Below, one piece after another: positions 1 to 7,102 of a DNA stretch of 11,183 nucleotides. Each line of letters begins with the position of its first letter. The stretch's first letter is position 1. Source of the DNA: Flavobacteriaceae bacterium (GTDB lineage: Bacteria; Bacteroidota; Bacteroidia; Flavobacteriales; Flavobacteriaceae). The notes beneath the pieces are model-generated. The model was not told the DNA's origin, did no database searches, and worked only from the letters and a program-made list of their open reading frames with translations. Made by a program: the position numbers and the translations under genes. The stretch is taken from positions 1-11,183 of the forward strand of contig JAMPYA010000058.1 in the NCBI GenBank assembly GCA_023700885.1, read 5' to 3'.

Positions 1-78
1 GATAAAACCATTTTAAAATTTCAGATGTGGAGAGATACCCATCGCGAAAATCCGACTAGCTGGATTTATAATATGTAA
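1..78 (+). CDS. 3' end of probable M23-family peptidase (partial)
   Basis: Only the last 25 codons and the TAA stop (76-78) are inside the window; the gene starts beyond the left edge. The frame is open from base 1 and ends LKFQMWRDTHRENPTSWI followed by four residues. This resembles the tail of M23 (LytM/EnvC-like) peptidoglycan endopeptidases, where the last beta strand reads roughly lhFeiWk and is followed by an NPxxWl motif. The catalytic HxH and zinc ligands would lie upstream, so the family call rests on this short tail only. The gene converges on the DUF4296 gene with 2 bases between the stop codons, and no terminator hairpin is visible there. A different secreted protein with a similar tail is possible. 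Confidence 0.5.
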   Translation, partial: DKTILKFQMWRDTHRENPTSWIYNM

Positions 79-80
79 AT

Positions 81-527
81 TTATTCCTCTTCTTCAATAG
101 TTCTAATTCCTTCCTTAGGTAAAGGTTTTTCTAGTGATCTATATTTTTCAGGATTTTTGCTTTGCTTAATTGAATCTTCTTTTTTAGAAATTTCCTCGTA
201 TTTGAGCTTCATTTCTTTAAGTCTATCATCTACAGTTTTGAGAATTTCTTCGTAATCATCAATTTTTGTGGTATAGTAAAAATTGCTTTCAGCAAACTGA
301 ATACTGTCTATTTTATATTTTTCATATACTAACGGCATATAATCAACTAACCGTTCTAGTTCTTTATTTTGAACAGATCTTGCTCCTTCAGCTATATACA
401 TATCAGTTAATATATCTGCCATCATTTTTTTAGAAAGCAAGTTTTCTGGTTTTTTATAAATTGTATTACTAGTACAAGCACTAAGTATAATGAGTGCGAA
501 AATTATATAGATTATGTTTTTCATCAT
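81..527 (-). CDS. DUF4296 domain-containing lipoprotein
   Basis: A 148-residue predicted lipoprotein. It has a short basic N-terminus, a hydrophobic stretch (about residues 4-15) and a lipobox LSAC with the lipidated cysteine at residue 18. The core (about 30-110) is helical and fits the Bacteroidota DUF4296 family, including the conserved segment MADILTDMYIAEGA. The C-terminal third (about 95-148) is highly charged, probably coiled or disordered, and ends in a run of glutamates. No function is known to me. Its start overlaps the stop of dihydroorotase by 4 bases (ATGA, 524-527), which suggests translational coupling and last place in the mannosyltransferase-pyrC operon. Two adjacent ATGs (527 and 524) could serve as start; they differ by one residue. 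No acidic surface-export signal follows the cysteine, so a periplasm-facing anchor is the simplest guess. Confidence 0.85.
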   Translation of the reverse strand: MMKNIIYIIFALIILSACTSNTIYKKPENLLSKKMMADILTDMYIAEGARSVQNKELERLVDYMPLVYEKYKIDSIQFAESNFYYTTKIDDYEEILKTVDDRLKEMKLKYEEISKKEDSIKQSKNPEKYRSLEKPLPKEGIRTIEEEE

Positions 528-1864
528 CGGTTAAATTCTAATCTTTTTCCTTTAATATTTGATATAAAATTTCCATTTTGATAAACCAAATTTCCGTTTA
601 CAAAAGTATGGGTTATTTTTGATTGGAATGTAGTCCCTTCAAAAGGAGACCATCCACATTGATATAAAATATTTTCTTTATTAACAGTCCATGGGTTGTG
701 CATGTCAACCAAAACTAAATCAGCAAAATAGCCTTCTTTAATAAATCCTCTTTTATCAATTTGAAATAAAATAGCCGGATTATGACTCGTTTTTTCCACT
801 AACTTTTCTATAGATATTTTTTGTTGATGAACCATTTCTAACAAAGCCGGTAATGCATGTTGAACAAGAGGTCCGCCACTTGGAGCTTTAGTATAAACCT
901 GATTTTTTTCTTCTAAAGTATGAGGTGCATGGTCTGTTGCAATAACATCAATTCGGTTGTCAAGTAAGGCTTTCCACAGTCCTATTTTATCATTTGCTGT
1001 TTTAATAGCAGGATTCCACTTAATAAAATTTCCTTTATTTTGATAATCTGAATCATCAAACCAGAGGTGATGTACACAAACTTCTGCAGTAATTCTTTTA
1101 TCTTTTAGCGGTATTTCGTTGGTAAATAACTCAGTTTCTTTGGCAGTTGACAAGTGAAAAACATGCAAACGAGCACCTGTTTTTTTTGCTAAAGCAATGG
1201 CTTTGGATGACGAAAGATAGCAAGCTTTTTCACTTCTAATAATTGGATGAAATTCTATGGGTATATTATCGCCAAATTTTTCTTTATAAACGGCAAGATT
1301 TTCTTTAATTGTTGTTTCGTCCTCACAATGAACGGCAATTAAAATATCAGTAGATGAAAATAATTTTTCTAAAAATGATGCATCATCAACTAACATATTT
1401 CCGGTTGATGAACCTAAAAACAATTTAATTCCGGCAACACTTTTTGAGTCTGTTTTAAGAAGTTCTTCTAAATTAGTATTTGTGCCACCAATCATAAATG
1501 AATAGTTTGCTAAAGAAGCGTTTTTAGCAATTTGAAATTTATCTTCTAATAATTCTTGGGTAATACAAGGAGGGTTTGTATTAGGCATTTCAATAAAAGA
1601 TGTAATTCCGCCTGCAACTGCAGCGCTAGATTCTGAAGCAATTGTAGCTTTATGAGTTAATCCTGGTTCGCGAAAATGAACTTGATCATCAATTAAACCG
1701 GGAAGCAAAAATTGACCATCAGCCTCAATAATTTGAACGGAACTATCTACAATAATATTAGGATCTATTTTTTTGATATAACCGTTTTCTATCAATAAAT
1801 CACTTCTAAAGACAAGGCCTTCATTTACAATTTTAGCATTTTGTATTAGAATTTTTTGATTCAT
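524..1864 (-). CDS. pyrC: Dihydroorotase (pyrimidine biosynthesis)
   Basis: A cytoplasmic amidohydrolase of 446 residues that interconverts N-carbamoyl-aspartate and dihydroorotate, the third step of UMP synthesis. Visible landmarks are the metal/substrate motif DDQVHFREPG (59-68), the substrate-binding MPNTNP (93-98), AGIKLFLGSSTGN (144-156) with Lys147 as the probable carbamylated bridging lysine, His179 in AVHCED, His237 in HVFHLST, and the catalytic Asp311 in ATDHAPH (309-315). Length and motifs fit the CAD-like/type I family. The first histidine of the usual HxH pair is Gln61 (CAA, 1682-1684) while His63 is kept; I recall the same DDQVHFREPG in related flavobacteria, so it looks like a clade trait rather than damage. 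The gene lies 6 bases after the mannosyltransferase gene and overlaps DUF4296 by 4 bases. Confidence 0.95.
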   Translation of the reverse strand: MNQKILIQNAKIVNEGLVFRSDLLIENGYIKKIDPNIIVDSSVQIIEADGQFLLPGLIDDQVHFREPGLTHKATIASESSAAVAGGITSFIEMPNTNPPCITQELLEDKFQIAKNASLANYSFMIGGTNTNLEELLKTDSKSVAGIKLFLGSSTGNMLVDDASFLEKLFSSTDILIAVHCEDETTIKENLAVYKEKFGDNIPIEFHPIIRSEKACYLSSSKAIALAKKTGARLHVFHLSTAKETELFTNEIPLKDKRITAEVCVHHLWFDDSDYQNKGNFIKWNPAIKTANDKIGLWKALLDNRIDVIATDHAPHTLEEKNQVYTKAPSGGPLVQHALPALLEMVHQQKISIEKLVEKTSHNPAILFQIDKRGFIKEGYFADLVLVDMHNPWTVNKENILYQCGWSPFEGTTFQSKITHTFVNGNLVYQNGNFISNIKGKRLEFNR

Positions 1865-1870
1865 GAATTT

Positions 1871-2590
1871 TTATTTAGGCAATCCTTTTAATCTTAATTT
1901 TATAACTCCAAACACCGCTTCAGAAATAATGGAACCATTCATTTTTGACTGACCTTTAGTTCTATCCGTAAAAATTACCGACACTTCTTTAATATTAAAT
2001 TGGTGTTTCCATGCTTTAAATTTCATTTCAATTTGAAAAGCATAACCAACAAATTGGATTTTATTTAATTTAATAGTTTCTAATACTTTTCTTTTATAAC
2101 ATACAAATCCGGCGGTTGTATCACAAACAGGAATATTGGTAATAAAACGTACATATTTTGAAGCAAAATAGGACATTAAAACGCGTTTCATTGGCCAGTT
2201 AACCACATTTACCCCAACAGAATATCTAGATCCGACAGACATATCTGCTCCTTCTATTTTACAGGCATTGTAGAGGCGAATTAAATCGTTTGGATTGTGA
2301 GAAAAATCAGCATCCATTTCTATGATGTATTCATAAGATTTTGATAATGCCCATTTAAAACCATGAATATATGCTGAGCCTAAACCTGTTTTTTCTTTTC
2401 GAATTTCTAAAAACAAGCGATTGGGAAATTTATTTATTAATTCTTGAACAATTTGGGATGTTCCGTCGGGTGAGTTATCATCAACAATTAAAATATCAAA
2501 TTCTTTATCTTGAGAAAATACAGCTTGTATAATGGCAGTAACATTTTCTTTTTCGTTATAGGTAGGAATAATTACAAGTGTATCAGACAT
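1871..2590 (-). CDS. Polyprenyl-phosphate mannose synthase-like glycosyltransferase (GT2)
   Basis: A 239-residue GT-A fold, family 2 glycosyltransferase of the dolichyl/polyprenyl-phosphate mannose synthase type. It would transfer a sugar from a nucleotide sugar (GDP-mannose in characterised relatives) to a lipid phosphate at the cytoplasmic face. Visible motifs are IPTYNEKEN (8-16), VDDNSPDGT (36-44), the metal-binding DAD of EMDADFSHNP (93-95), GSRY (120-123), and the basic segment FTDRTKGQSKM (207-217) typical of DPM1-like enzymes. The length (about 240) means it has the catalytic domain only, with no C-terminal membrane helices, as in bacterial single-domain Ppm1/DPM1 forms. It is the first gene of the operon with pyrC and DUF4296 and diverges from DUF4271. 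The sugar specificity is inferred from family resemblance. Confidence 0.88.
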   Translation of the reverse strand: MSDTLVIIPTYNEKENVTAIIQAVFSQDKEFDILIVDDNSPDGTSQIVQELINKFPNRLFLEIRKEKTGLGSAYIHGFKWALSKSYEYIIEMDADFSHNPNDLIRLYNACKIEGADMSVGSRYSVGVNVVNWPMKRVLMSYFASKYVRFITNIPVCDTTAGFVCYKRKVLETIKLNKIQFVGYAFQIEMKFKAWKHQFNIKEVSVIFTDRTKGQSKMNGSIISEAVFGVIKLRLKGLPK

Positions 2591-2599
2591 ATCTAAATT

Positions 2600-2634
2600 T
2601 TTGACAAAGTTAAGACATTTTATTTCTAATTTTG
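2600..2634 (+). promoter_or_regulatory. Putative promoter for DUF4271-hemD
   Basis: A -7 box TAATTTTG (2627-2634) matches the TAnnTTTG consensus of the Bacteroidota primary sigma factor. A TTTG at 2600-2603 supplies a -33 element with a 23-base spacer, at the long end of the accepted range. The predicted transcription start near 2640 gives a leader of roughly 40 bases before the ATG at 2683. It overlaps the minus-strand promoter element at 2605-2612, so polymerases for the two directions would compete. Confidence 0.45.
2605..2612 (-). promoter_or_regulatory. Putative -7 box for the mannosyltransferase-pyrC-DUF4296 operon
   Basis: Read on the minus strand this is TAACTTTG, a match to the Bacteroidota -7 consensus TAnnTTTG. 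It would place a transcription start near 2598, giving a leader of only about 8-10 bases before the ATG at 2590. No clear TTG -33 element lies at 17-23 bases, so this is a half-supported site. Chance matches to this box are common in AT-rich DNA; the support comes mainly from its position in the divergent gap. Confidence 0.35.
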
Positions 2635-2682
2635 CGTGAATAAATACTCTAGAAATTTTTTTAAATAATAATTGATTTATAA

Positions 2683-3342
2683 ATGTTAGATTTTTCCTTT
2701 AGATACATTCTTAACAATGACTGGATTACTGGCATGCTGCTTTTGATTATACTTCTTCTTGGTTTTGCCAAGATGATTCATCAAGATAAATTTAATAAGA
2801 TTCTTAGATTGTTTACGAGTAATAGATATTTTTTAAATTACGGGAAAGAGAGCAATAGAACATTTAACACATTTTCTAATGTAATGCATATTGTACAGTT
2901 ATTATCTTTTGCCTTATTACCATATTTAATTATTGAAAGATGGTTTACAATTAACGAGAGACAATTTAAATTTAATTATATAGATATTTTATTATTTATA
3001 ACCCTATATTTTATTGGAAAGTTGATTATTGTAAAATTTATTGGAGTCATTTTTCGGATCAATAAATTACAAGATCATCTTATATTTTTGAAAATTAGTT
3101 ATTTAAATTTAATAGCAATTTACTTCATTCCTTTAAGCGCTTTTTTGGCATATACCAAATTAATTAACAAAGAAATTATATACTTTTCAACATTCTATAT
3201 TTTATTTTTATTTTTATTCAGTTACCTTCTAATATTACTAAATAATAAAAAAATCATATATAATAATTTTTTCTATTTTATTTTGTACATTTGCACGCTC
3301 GAAATAGCGCCATTATTGATAGTAATGAAGTTAGTGTTTTAA
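2683..3342 (+). CDS. DUF4271 domain-containing integral membrane protein
   Basis: A 219-residue, very hydrophobic protein with about six predicted membrane helices (roughly 13-31, 66-86, 98-122, 138-158, 165-187, 195-216). The closing segment FYFILYICTLEIAPLLIVMK (197-216) is the characteristic end of the Bacteroidota DUF4271 family. I know of no established function. It sits directly before hemD, 18 bases apart on the same strand, an arrangement I believe recurs widely in this phylum and which hints at a link to tetrapyrrole metabolism or simply shared expression. No signal peptide cleavage site, soluble domain or obvious catalytic motif is visible. A promoter-like box for hemD lies inside its 3' end (3286-3293). 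Confidence 0.85.
   Translation: MLDFSFRYILNNDWITGMLLLIILLLGFAKMIHQDKFNKILRLFTSNRYFLNYGKESNRTFNTFSNVMHIVQLLSFALLPYLIIERWFTINERQFKFNYIDILLFITLYFIGKLIIVKFIGVIFRINKLQDHLIFLKISYLNLIAIYFIPLSAFLAYTKLINKEIIYFSTFYILFLFLFSYLLILLNNKKIIYNNFFYFILYICTLEIAPLLIVMKLVF
3286..3293 (+). promoter_or_regulatory. hemD: Possible internal promoter box for hemD
   Basis: TACATTTG, followed by CAC, is a good match to the extended Bacteroidota -7 element (TAnnTTTG). It is embedded in the DUF4271 coding sequence about 68 bases before the hemD ATG. No TTG -33 element is seen at the usual distance, and its bases also encode part of the conserved YICTLE segment of DUF4271. It could let hemD be expressed separately from DUF4271. 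Confidence 0.35.
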
Positions 3343-3360
3343 GTTAAAAAAAGAAAAAGT

Positions 3361-4137
3361 ATGAAAGTAAAAACGATTCTTGTTTCTCAACCTGAGCCAA
3401 CAACTGAAAACTCACCATATTTCGAATTGTCTGAAAGGCTTAAAGTTAAAATAGATTTTAGATCATTTATACATGTTGAAGAAGTTGAATCAAAAGACGT
3501 AAGAACTCAGAAAATCGACTTTAAAAACTACACGGCAATTATTTTAACTAGTAGAAATGCTGTTGATAATTTTTTTAGAGTTGCTGATGAAATGCGTTTT
3601 AAAGTGCCGCAAGATATGAAATATTTCTGTTTATCAGAAGCTGTTGCATTTTACTTACAAAGATATATTGTTTACAGAAAGCGAAAAATTTATATAGGAG
3701 AAAAGAATTTTTCTGACTTGATAAAAATTATTAAAAAGCATAAAGAAGAGAATTATTTATTACCATCATCTGATAAATTACAAGCTTCAATTCCGATGGA
3801 ATTGAACGAAAGTGGTGTTAAATGGGATAAAGCAGTTTTATATAAAACTGTTATCACAGATTTAACTGATTTAGAAAATGTATTTTATGATATTTTAGTG
3901 TTTTTTAGCCCTTCAGGAATTGAATCTTTATACCATAATTTTCCTGGTTTTCAGCAAAATAATACTCGTATCGCAGTTTTTGGAAACACAACAGTTGAAG
4001 CGGCTTTAGCAAGAGGATTAAAATGTAATATTGTTGCACCAACACCAGAAACGCCATCAATGACTATGGCTTTGGAAAAATATATAACCGAAGTTAATAA
4101 AGGAAACTTTAAGGAAGTACTAGAAAAAACCGAATAA
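3361..4137 (+). CDS. hemD: Uroporphyrinogen-III synthase
   Basis: A cytoplasmic enzyme of 258 residues that closes and inverts ring D of hydroxymethylbilane to give uroporphyrinogen III, the common precursor of haem, sirohaem and cobalamin. The two-lobed HemD fold is recognisable from ILTSRNAVDNFF (61-72) in the first lobe, FFSPSGIESL (181-190) and VFGNTTVEAALARG (206-219) in the second, and APTPETPSM (226-234) near the end. The family has low overall conservation and these segments are the ones that recur. The start follows a purine/A-rich leader (AAAAAAAGAAAAAGT) with no Shine-Dalgarno site, usual in this phylum. The N-terminus is somewhat divergent, as I recall for other Bacteroidota HemD proteins. 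The stop codon (4135-4137) lies inside a terminator hairpin. No other hem gene is in view. Confidence 0.9.
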   Translation: MKVKTILVSQPEPTTENSPYFELSERLKVKIDFRSFIHVEEVESKDVRTQKIDFKNYTAIILTSRNAVDNFFRVADEMRFKVPQDMKYFCLSEAVAFYLQRYIVYRKRKIYIGEKNFSDLIKIIKKHKEENYLLPSSDKLQASIPMELNESGVKWDKAVLYKTVITDLTDLENVFYDILVFFSPSGIESLYHNFPGFQQNNTRIAVFGNTTVEAALARGLKCNIVAPTPETPSMTMALEKYITEVNKGNFKEVLEKTE

Positions 4138-4151
4138 TGATTCGGTTTTTT
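4124..4151. terminator. Bidirectional intrinsic terminator between hemD and radA
   Basis: A perfect inverted repeat: AAAAAACCGAAT (4124-4135), loop AATG (4136-4139), ATTCGGTTTTTT (4140-4151). The stem core CCGAAT/ATTCGG is flanked by A6 on one side and T6 on the other, so either strand yields a hairpin with a U tract. It ends both convergent transcripts. The hemD stop TAA (4135-4137) begins at the last base of the left arm, and the radA stop (4151-4153, minus strand) begins at the last base of the right arm. Confidence 0.9.
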
Positions 4152-5509
4152 TATGAGAACAAATGTTTAAAAACATCTTCTATTTTAGAAACATTCACAA
4201 TCTGTATCGAATTATTTCTTTTTTCAAATTTATTATATTTTGATACAAATATTTTTTTGTATCCCAATTTTTCAGCTTCCTTAATCCGTTGATCAATACG
4301 ACTTATGGGTCTAATTTCACCTGCTAAACCAACCTCTGCTGCAAAACAAAAATTTTGCGGAATACTTTCGTCTTCATTGGAAGACAATACTGCTGCAATT
4401 ACGGCTAAATCAATAGAAGGATCTTCTACGGTTATTCCTCCTGTAATATTTAGAAAAACATCTTTTATACCCAATTTAAACCCGGCTCTTTTTTCTAAAA
4501 CAGCCAATAACATATTTAACCGTTTTAAATTGTAACCTGTTGATGAGCGTTGAGGTGTACCATAAACGGCAGTACTAACTAGCGCCTGTACTTCAATCAT
4601 TAAAGGTCTAGCGCCTTCAATTATAGAAGCAATAGCAATTCCGCTTAAAGATTCTTCTTTTTGAGAAATTAATATTTCAGAAGGATTTAGCACTTCTCTT
4701 AAGCCATTTAATTGCATTTCAAAAATCCCTAATTCTGCTGCTGAACCATAACGATTTTTATGAACTCTAAGAATTCTGTATATATGATTTCTATCTCCTT
4801 CAAATTGTAAAACTACATCTACCATGTGTTCTAGAATTTTTGGACCTGCTAACTGACCGTCTTTTGTGATGTGACCAACTAAAAATACAGGAGTAGCGGT
4901 TTCTTTTGCAAATTTAATTAACTCAGCTGCAGATTCTCTAATTTGGGAAACGGTTCCGGGAGTTGCATCCAAATAATCAGTATAAAGCGTTTGAATAGAA
5001 TCAATAATTAAAATTTCGGGTTGAAGTTCTTCTATATTCCTGAAAATATTTTGTGTATTTGTTTCTGTTAAAACATAACAATTTGGATTGTTTTCTTTTA
5101 AACGCTCAGAGCGCATTTTGATTTGTGTTAAACTTTCTTCGCCAGAAACATAAAGAATTTTATGGTTGGAAAGCATTGCTATTTGTAACAATAAAGTCGA
5201 TTTTCCAACTCCGGGTTCTCCACCAACTAAAACAACGGAACCTCTAACTAATCCGCCTCCTAAAACTCTATTTAACTCTTCACTTTTTGTTGAAATTCTA
5301 TCTTGTTCACTTAGTTCAATTTCTGAAATTCGTTGAGGTTTAGCAGCTTTTTTTGTAGATGAGTTTATGGCCCATGCTCTTTTAGCCTCTTTTTGAATGA
5401 TTTCCTCAACTATTGTGTTCCATTCGTGACAAGAAGTGCATTGTCCAGACCATTTTGCAAATTGAGTTCCACAACTTTGACAAAAGAAAGATGTTTTTGT
5501 TTTAGCCAT
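4151..5509 (-). CDS. radA: DNA repair protein RadA (Sms)
   Basis: A RecA-like branch-migration ATPase that extends D-loops during homologous recombination and repair. From the start chosen here it has 452 residues, the usual length. Domain order: a C4 zinc finger with Cys10, Cys13, Cys24 and Cys27; an ATPase core with Walker A GGEPGVGKST (96-105), Walker B LIID (167-170) and the RadA-specific KNRYG motif (251-255); then a Lon-protease-like C-terminal domain (about 280-452, including DPSIDLAV at 363-370). An in-frame ATG at 5539 would add ten residues (MGLGKLKNHK), overlap the upstream stop and precede the usual MAKxKxxFxCQxCG start, so the ATG at 5509 is preferred. It is last in the panC-panD-flippase-secreted protein operon, 11 bases after its neighbour, and ends in the shared terminator. 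Confidence 0.95.
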   Translation of the reverse strand: MAKTKTSFFCQSCGTQFAKWSGQCTSCHEWNTIVEEIIQKEAKRAWAINSSTKKAAKPQRISEIELSEQDRISTKSEELNRVLGGGLVRGSVVLVGGEPGVGKSTLLLQIAMLSNHKILYVSGEESLTQIKMRSERLKENNPNCYVLTETNTQNIFRNIEELQPEILIIDSIQTLYTDYLDATPGTVSQIRESAAELIKFAKETATPVFLVGHITKDGQLAGPKILEHMVDVVLQFEGDRNHIYRILRVHKNRYGSAAELGIFEMQLNGLREVLNPSEILISQKEESLSGIAIASIIEGARPLMIEVQALVSTAVYGTPQRSSTGYNLKRLNMLLAVLEKRAGFKLGIKDVFLNITGGITVEDPSIDLAVIAAVLSSNEDESIPQNFCFAAEVGLAGEIRPISRIDQRIKEAEKLGYKKIFVSKYNKFEKRNNSIQIVNVSKIEDVFKHLFS

Positions 5510-5520
5510 TTTGTGGTTTT

Positions 5521-6084
5521 TCAATTTTCCCAACCCCAAGGAGCTGAAGGATTTTCGACAGGTTTTGTTAAATCGAATCGTACAGAAAATAAACGATCAG
5601 TTCCAATTCTTCTCAAATTATAAGTAAAAGAAGTTTCATCAATGGTAATCCACCAAACATTAGTAGAAGCATATGAAATTAAATCTGCTGTTTCTTGATC
5701 GGCAGGAAAAAACTGAATGTTTGCCAATCCTGAACTAGTTGTTGTACCTCCATATTGAGTTACTTTATCGGGAGTTCCATCTTGATGGCGGTGGTCATGT
5801 TTTAGTTGAATTCGGTTATTCTCCAATTTTAAAACCCATGTTCTCGACTTGTCTTCTCCAACAAAAAAAGGAATTTTTATAATATTGTCATTACAAGATC
5901 TCACATGCATTATTAATTTGTTTCCTCTAAAACTATCATTTTCTGGAGCTTCAATTACAGTTCCTTCATATGACTTTCCACAATGGGTTTTTAAATTATT
6001 CCAAAACTGAATGGCGCCACTTTCTTGTTGTGCACTAACTTTAATAGTTGTTAATAGAACTATAAAAAAGAAGAAATTTTTCAT
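5521..6084 (-). CDS. Secreted protein of unknown function with HDHRH motif
   Basis: A 187-residue protein with a clear Sec signal peptide: MKN, a phenylalanine/leucine-rich core, and likely cleavage after VSA (residue 18) before QQ. The mature protein of about 169 residues has two cysteines (35 and 64) that could form a disulfide. It also has a histidine-rich KHDHRHQDGT segment (95-104), an aromatic TNVWWITI (141-148) and a tail DLTKPVENPSAPWGWEN. I recall similar proteins as unnamed conserved hypotheticals in Proteobacteria as well as Bacteroidota, with the HVR-C, VGEDxSRTWVL, KHDHRHxDG and APWG elements kept. I know of no described function. Composition suggests a beta-rich periplasmic domain; the histidines could bind metal, which is inference. 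It lies 47 bases after the flippase-like gene and 11 before radA, on the same strand. Confidence 0.85.
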   Translation of the reverse strand: MKNFFFFIVLLTTIKVSAQQESGAIQFWNNLKTHCGKSYEGTVIEAPENDSFRGNKLIMHVRSCNDNIIKIPFFVGEDKSRTWVLKLENNRIQLKHDHRHQDGTPDKVTQYGGTTTSSGLANIQFFPADQETADLISYASTNVWWITIDETSFTYNLRRIGTDRLFSVRFDLTKPVENPSAPWGWEN

Positions 6085-6131
6085 TTATTTTTTTTGTGAA
6101 ATATATGAATTTTAACGAATAATATGATAAT

Positions 6132-7100
6132 CTATTTCTTATTATTATAAATCGGAAGGAGTAAAAATGAAATTCCGCCAAAAAGGATTATTCCTAGTGT
6201 TTGAGCCGTCCAGATGATCCACCCAAAAGTTAAAGCTGGTAATGAAGCTATACCGTAAATAATTAATGCTTGTTGAACTCCTAACGGATATGTTCCAATT
6301 CCTCCATTCGTGGCAGCTATACTTAACGAACCTACAATAAATCCTGTTAAAATGGCGCCAATACTTAAACTTGAAGTTTCGGATAAGGCAAAAGAAGCTG
6401 TATAAAAAGTAAGTATATAAAGTATCCAGATAAATAAAGTGTGAAAAATAAATGCGCCTTGATTTTTCATTTTTAAAATACTTAGCCCCCCTTCTATAAG
6501 TCCTTTTACAATAATTTTAATTCTGTAAAATAATGCTGAATTAAATTTTTTAATAAGGATATAAATGATCAGAAAAAGTAATAATAAAGCGATAAAATAA
6601 AAACCTAATTGAATTGGATTATTAGGAATTCTTTGCCGTATCAAATTCCAAATAAGCTCAAATTGAAATAATAAAGCGATAAAAATAACCAAAATTAACA
6701 TAAAAATATCTGCAATTCGTTCAGCAACTATTGTTCCTATGGCTTTTTCAAAAGGAATATTTTCATATTTAGATAGGCTCGCAGCTCTTGTAAATTCTCC
6801 TGCCCTTGGGATTCCTAAATTAACTAAATAACCAGCAAATACGGCTAATAAACTATTAAAAAAACGAGGTTTGTAACCTAATGGTTCTAGAAGGAATTTC
6901 CATCTGTATGCTCTTGAGGCATGACTCAAGAATCCTAATAAAAGCGATAATAAAATCCAATAATAATTGGCTGTTTTAAAAGCATTTTTGATTGTTTCAA
7001 AATCAGATGAACTTAATTTTGACAAAGGATACCAAATTAAAAAAACTCCCAAAACAATTGGGAGAAAAGTTAATATGATTTTTTTATAATTTTTTCTCAA
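6132..7100 (-). CDS. Flippase-like membrane protein (lysylphosphatidylglycerol synthase TM region/UPF0104 family)
   Basis: A 322-residue inner membrane protein with about eight hydrophobic helices (the first at roughly 8-26, others near 45-60, 80-97, 125-150, 165-184, 215-238, 247-264, 275-315). Family landmarks are PRAGEFTRA (98-106), VAERIADI (125-132) and NGGIGTYP (265-272), shared with the membrane domain of MprF and with AglD/UPF0104 proteins. No soluble lysyl-transferase domain is attached. A role in lipid or lipid-linked sugar translocation is inferred from MprF, not shown here. The start is TTG (7098-7100), 2 bases after the panD stop; an in-frame stop six codons upstream leaves no ATG, and the next internal Met is at residue 211. 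Initiation probably depends on translational coupling with panD. Confidence 0.85.
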   Translation of the reverse strand: MRKNYKKIILTFLPIVLGVFLIWYPLSKLSSSDFETIKNAFKTANYYWILLSLLLGFLSHASRAYRWKFLLEPLGYKPRFFNSLLAVFAGYLVNLGIPRAGEFTRAASLSKYENIPFEKAIGTIVAERIADIFMLILVIFIALLFQFELIWNLIRQRIPNNPIQLGFYFIALLLLFLIIYILIKKFNSALFYRIKIIVKGLIEGGLSILKMKNQGAFIFHTLFIWILYILTFYTASFALSETSSLSIGAILTGFIVGSLSIAATNGGIGTYPLGVQQALIIYGIASLPALTFGWIIWTAQTLGIILFGGISFLLLPIYNNKK

Positions 7101-7102
7101 AA

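Noticed and set aside
4305..4535. 76-codon + strand ORF opposite radA
   Set aside because: It lies entirely antisense to conserved RadA sequence, with no signal or domain; a shadow frame.
5510..5539. Upstream in-frame ATG adding ten residues (MGLGKLKNHK) to RadA
   Set aside because: It would overlap the preceding gene by 19 bases and sits before the standard RadA opening MAKTKTSFFCQSCG; the ATG at 5509 gives the normal family length.
5393..5623. 76-codon + strand ORF opposite the radA start and the secreted protein's 3' end
   Set aside because: It spans two well-supported genes on the other strand and has no recognisable features.
6085..6131. Possible promoter in the 47-base gap before the HDHRH secreted protein
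   Set aside because: The best minus-strand match is TATATTTC, which lacks the final G, and no -33 element is present; simple AT-rich spacer within an operon is enough.
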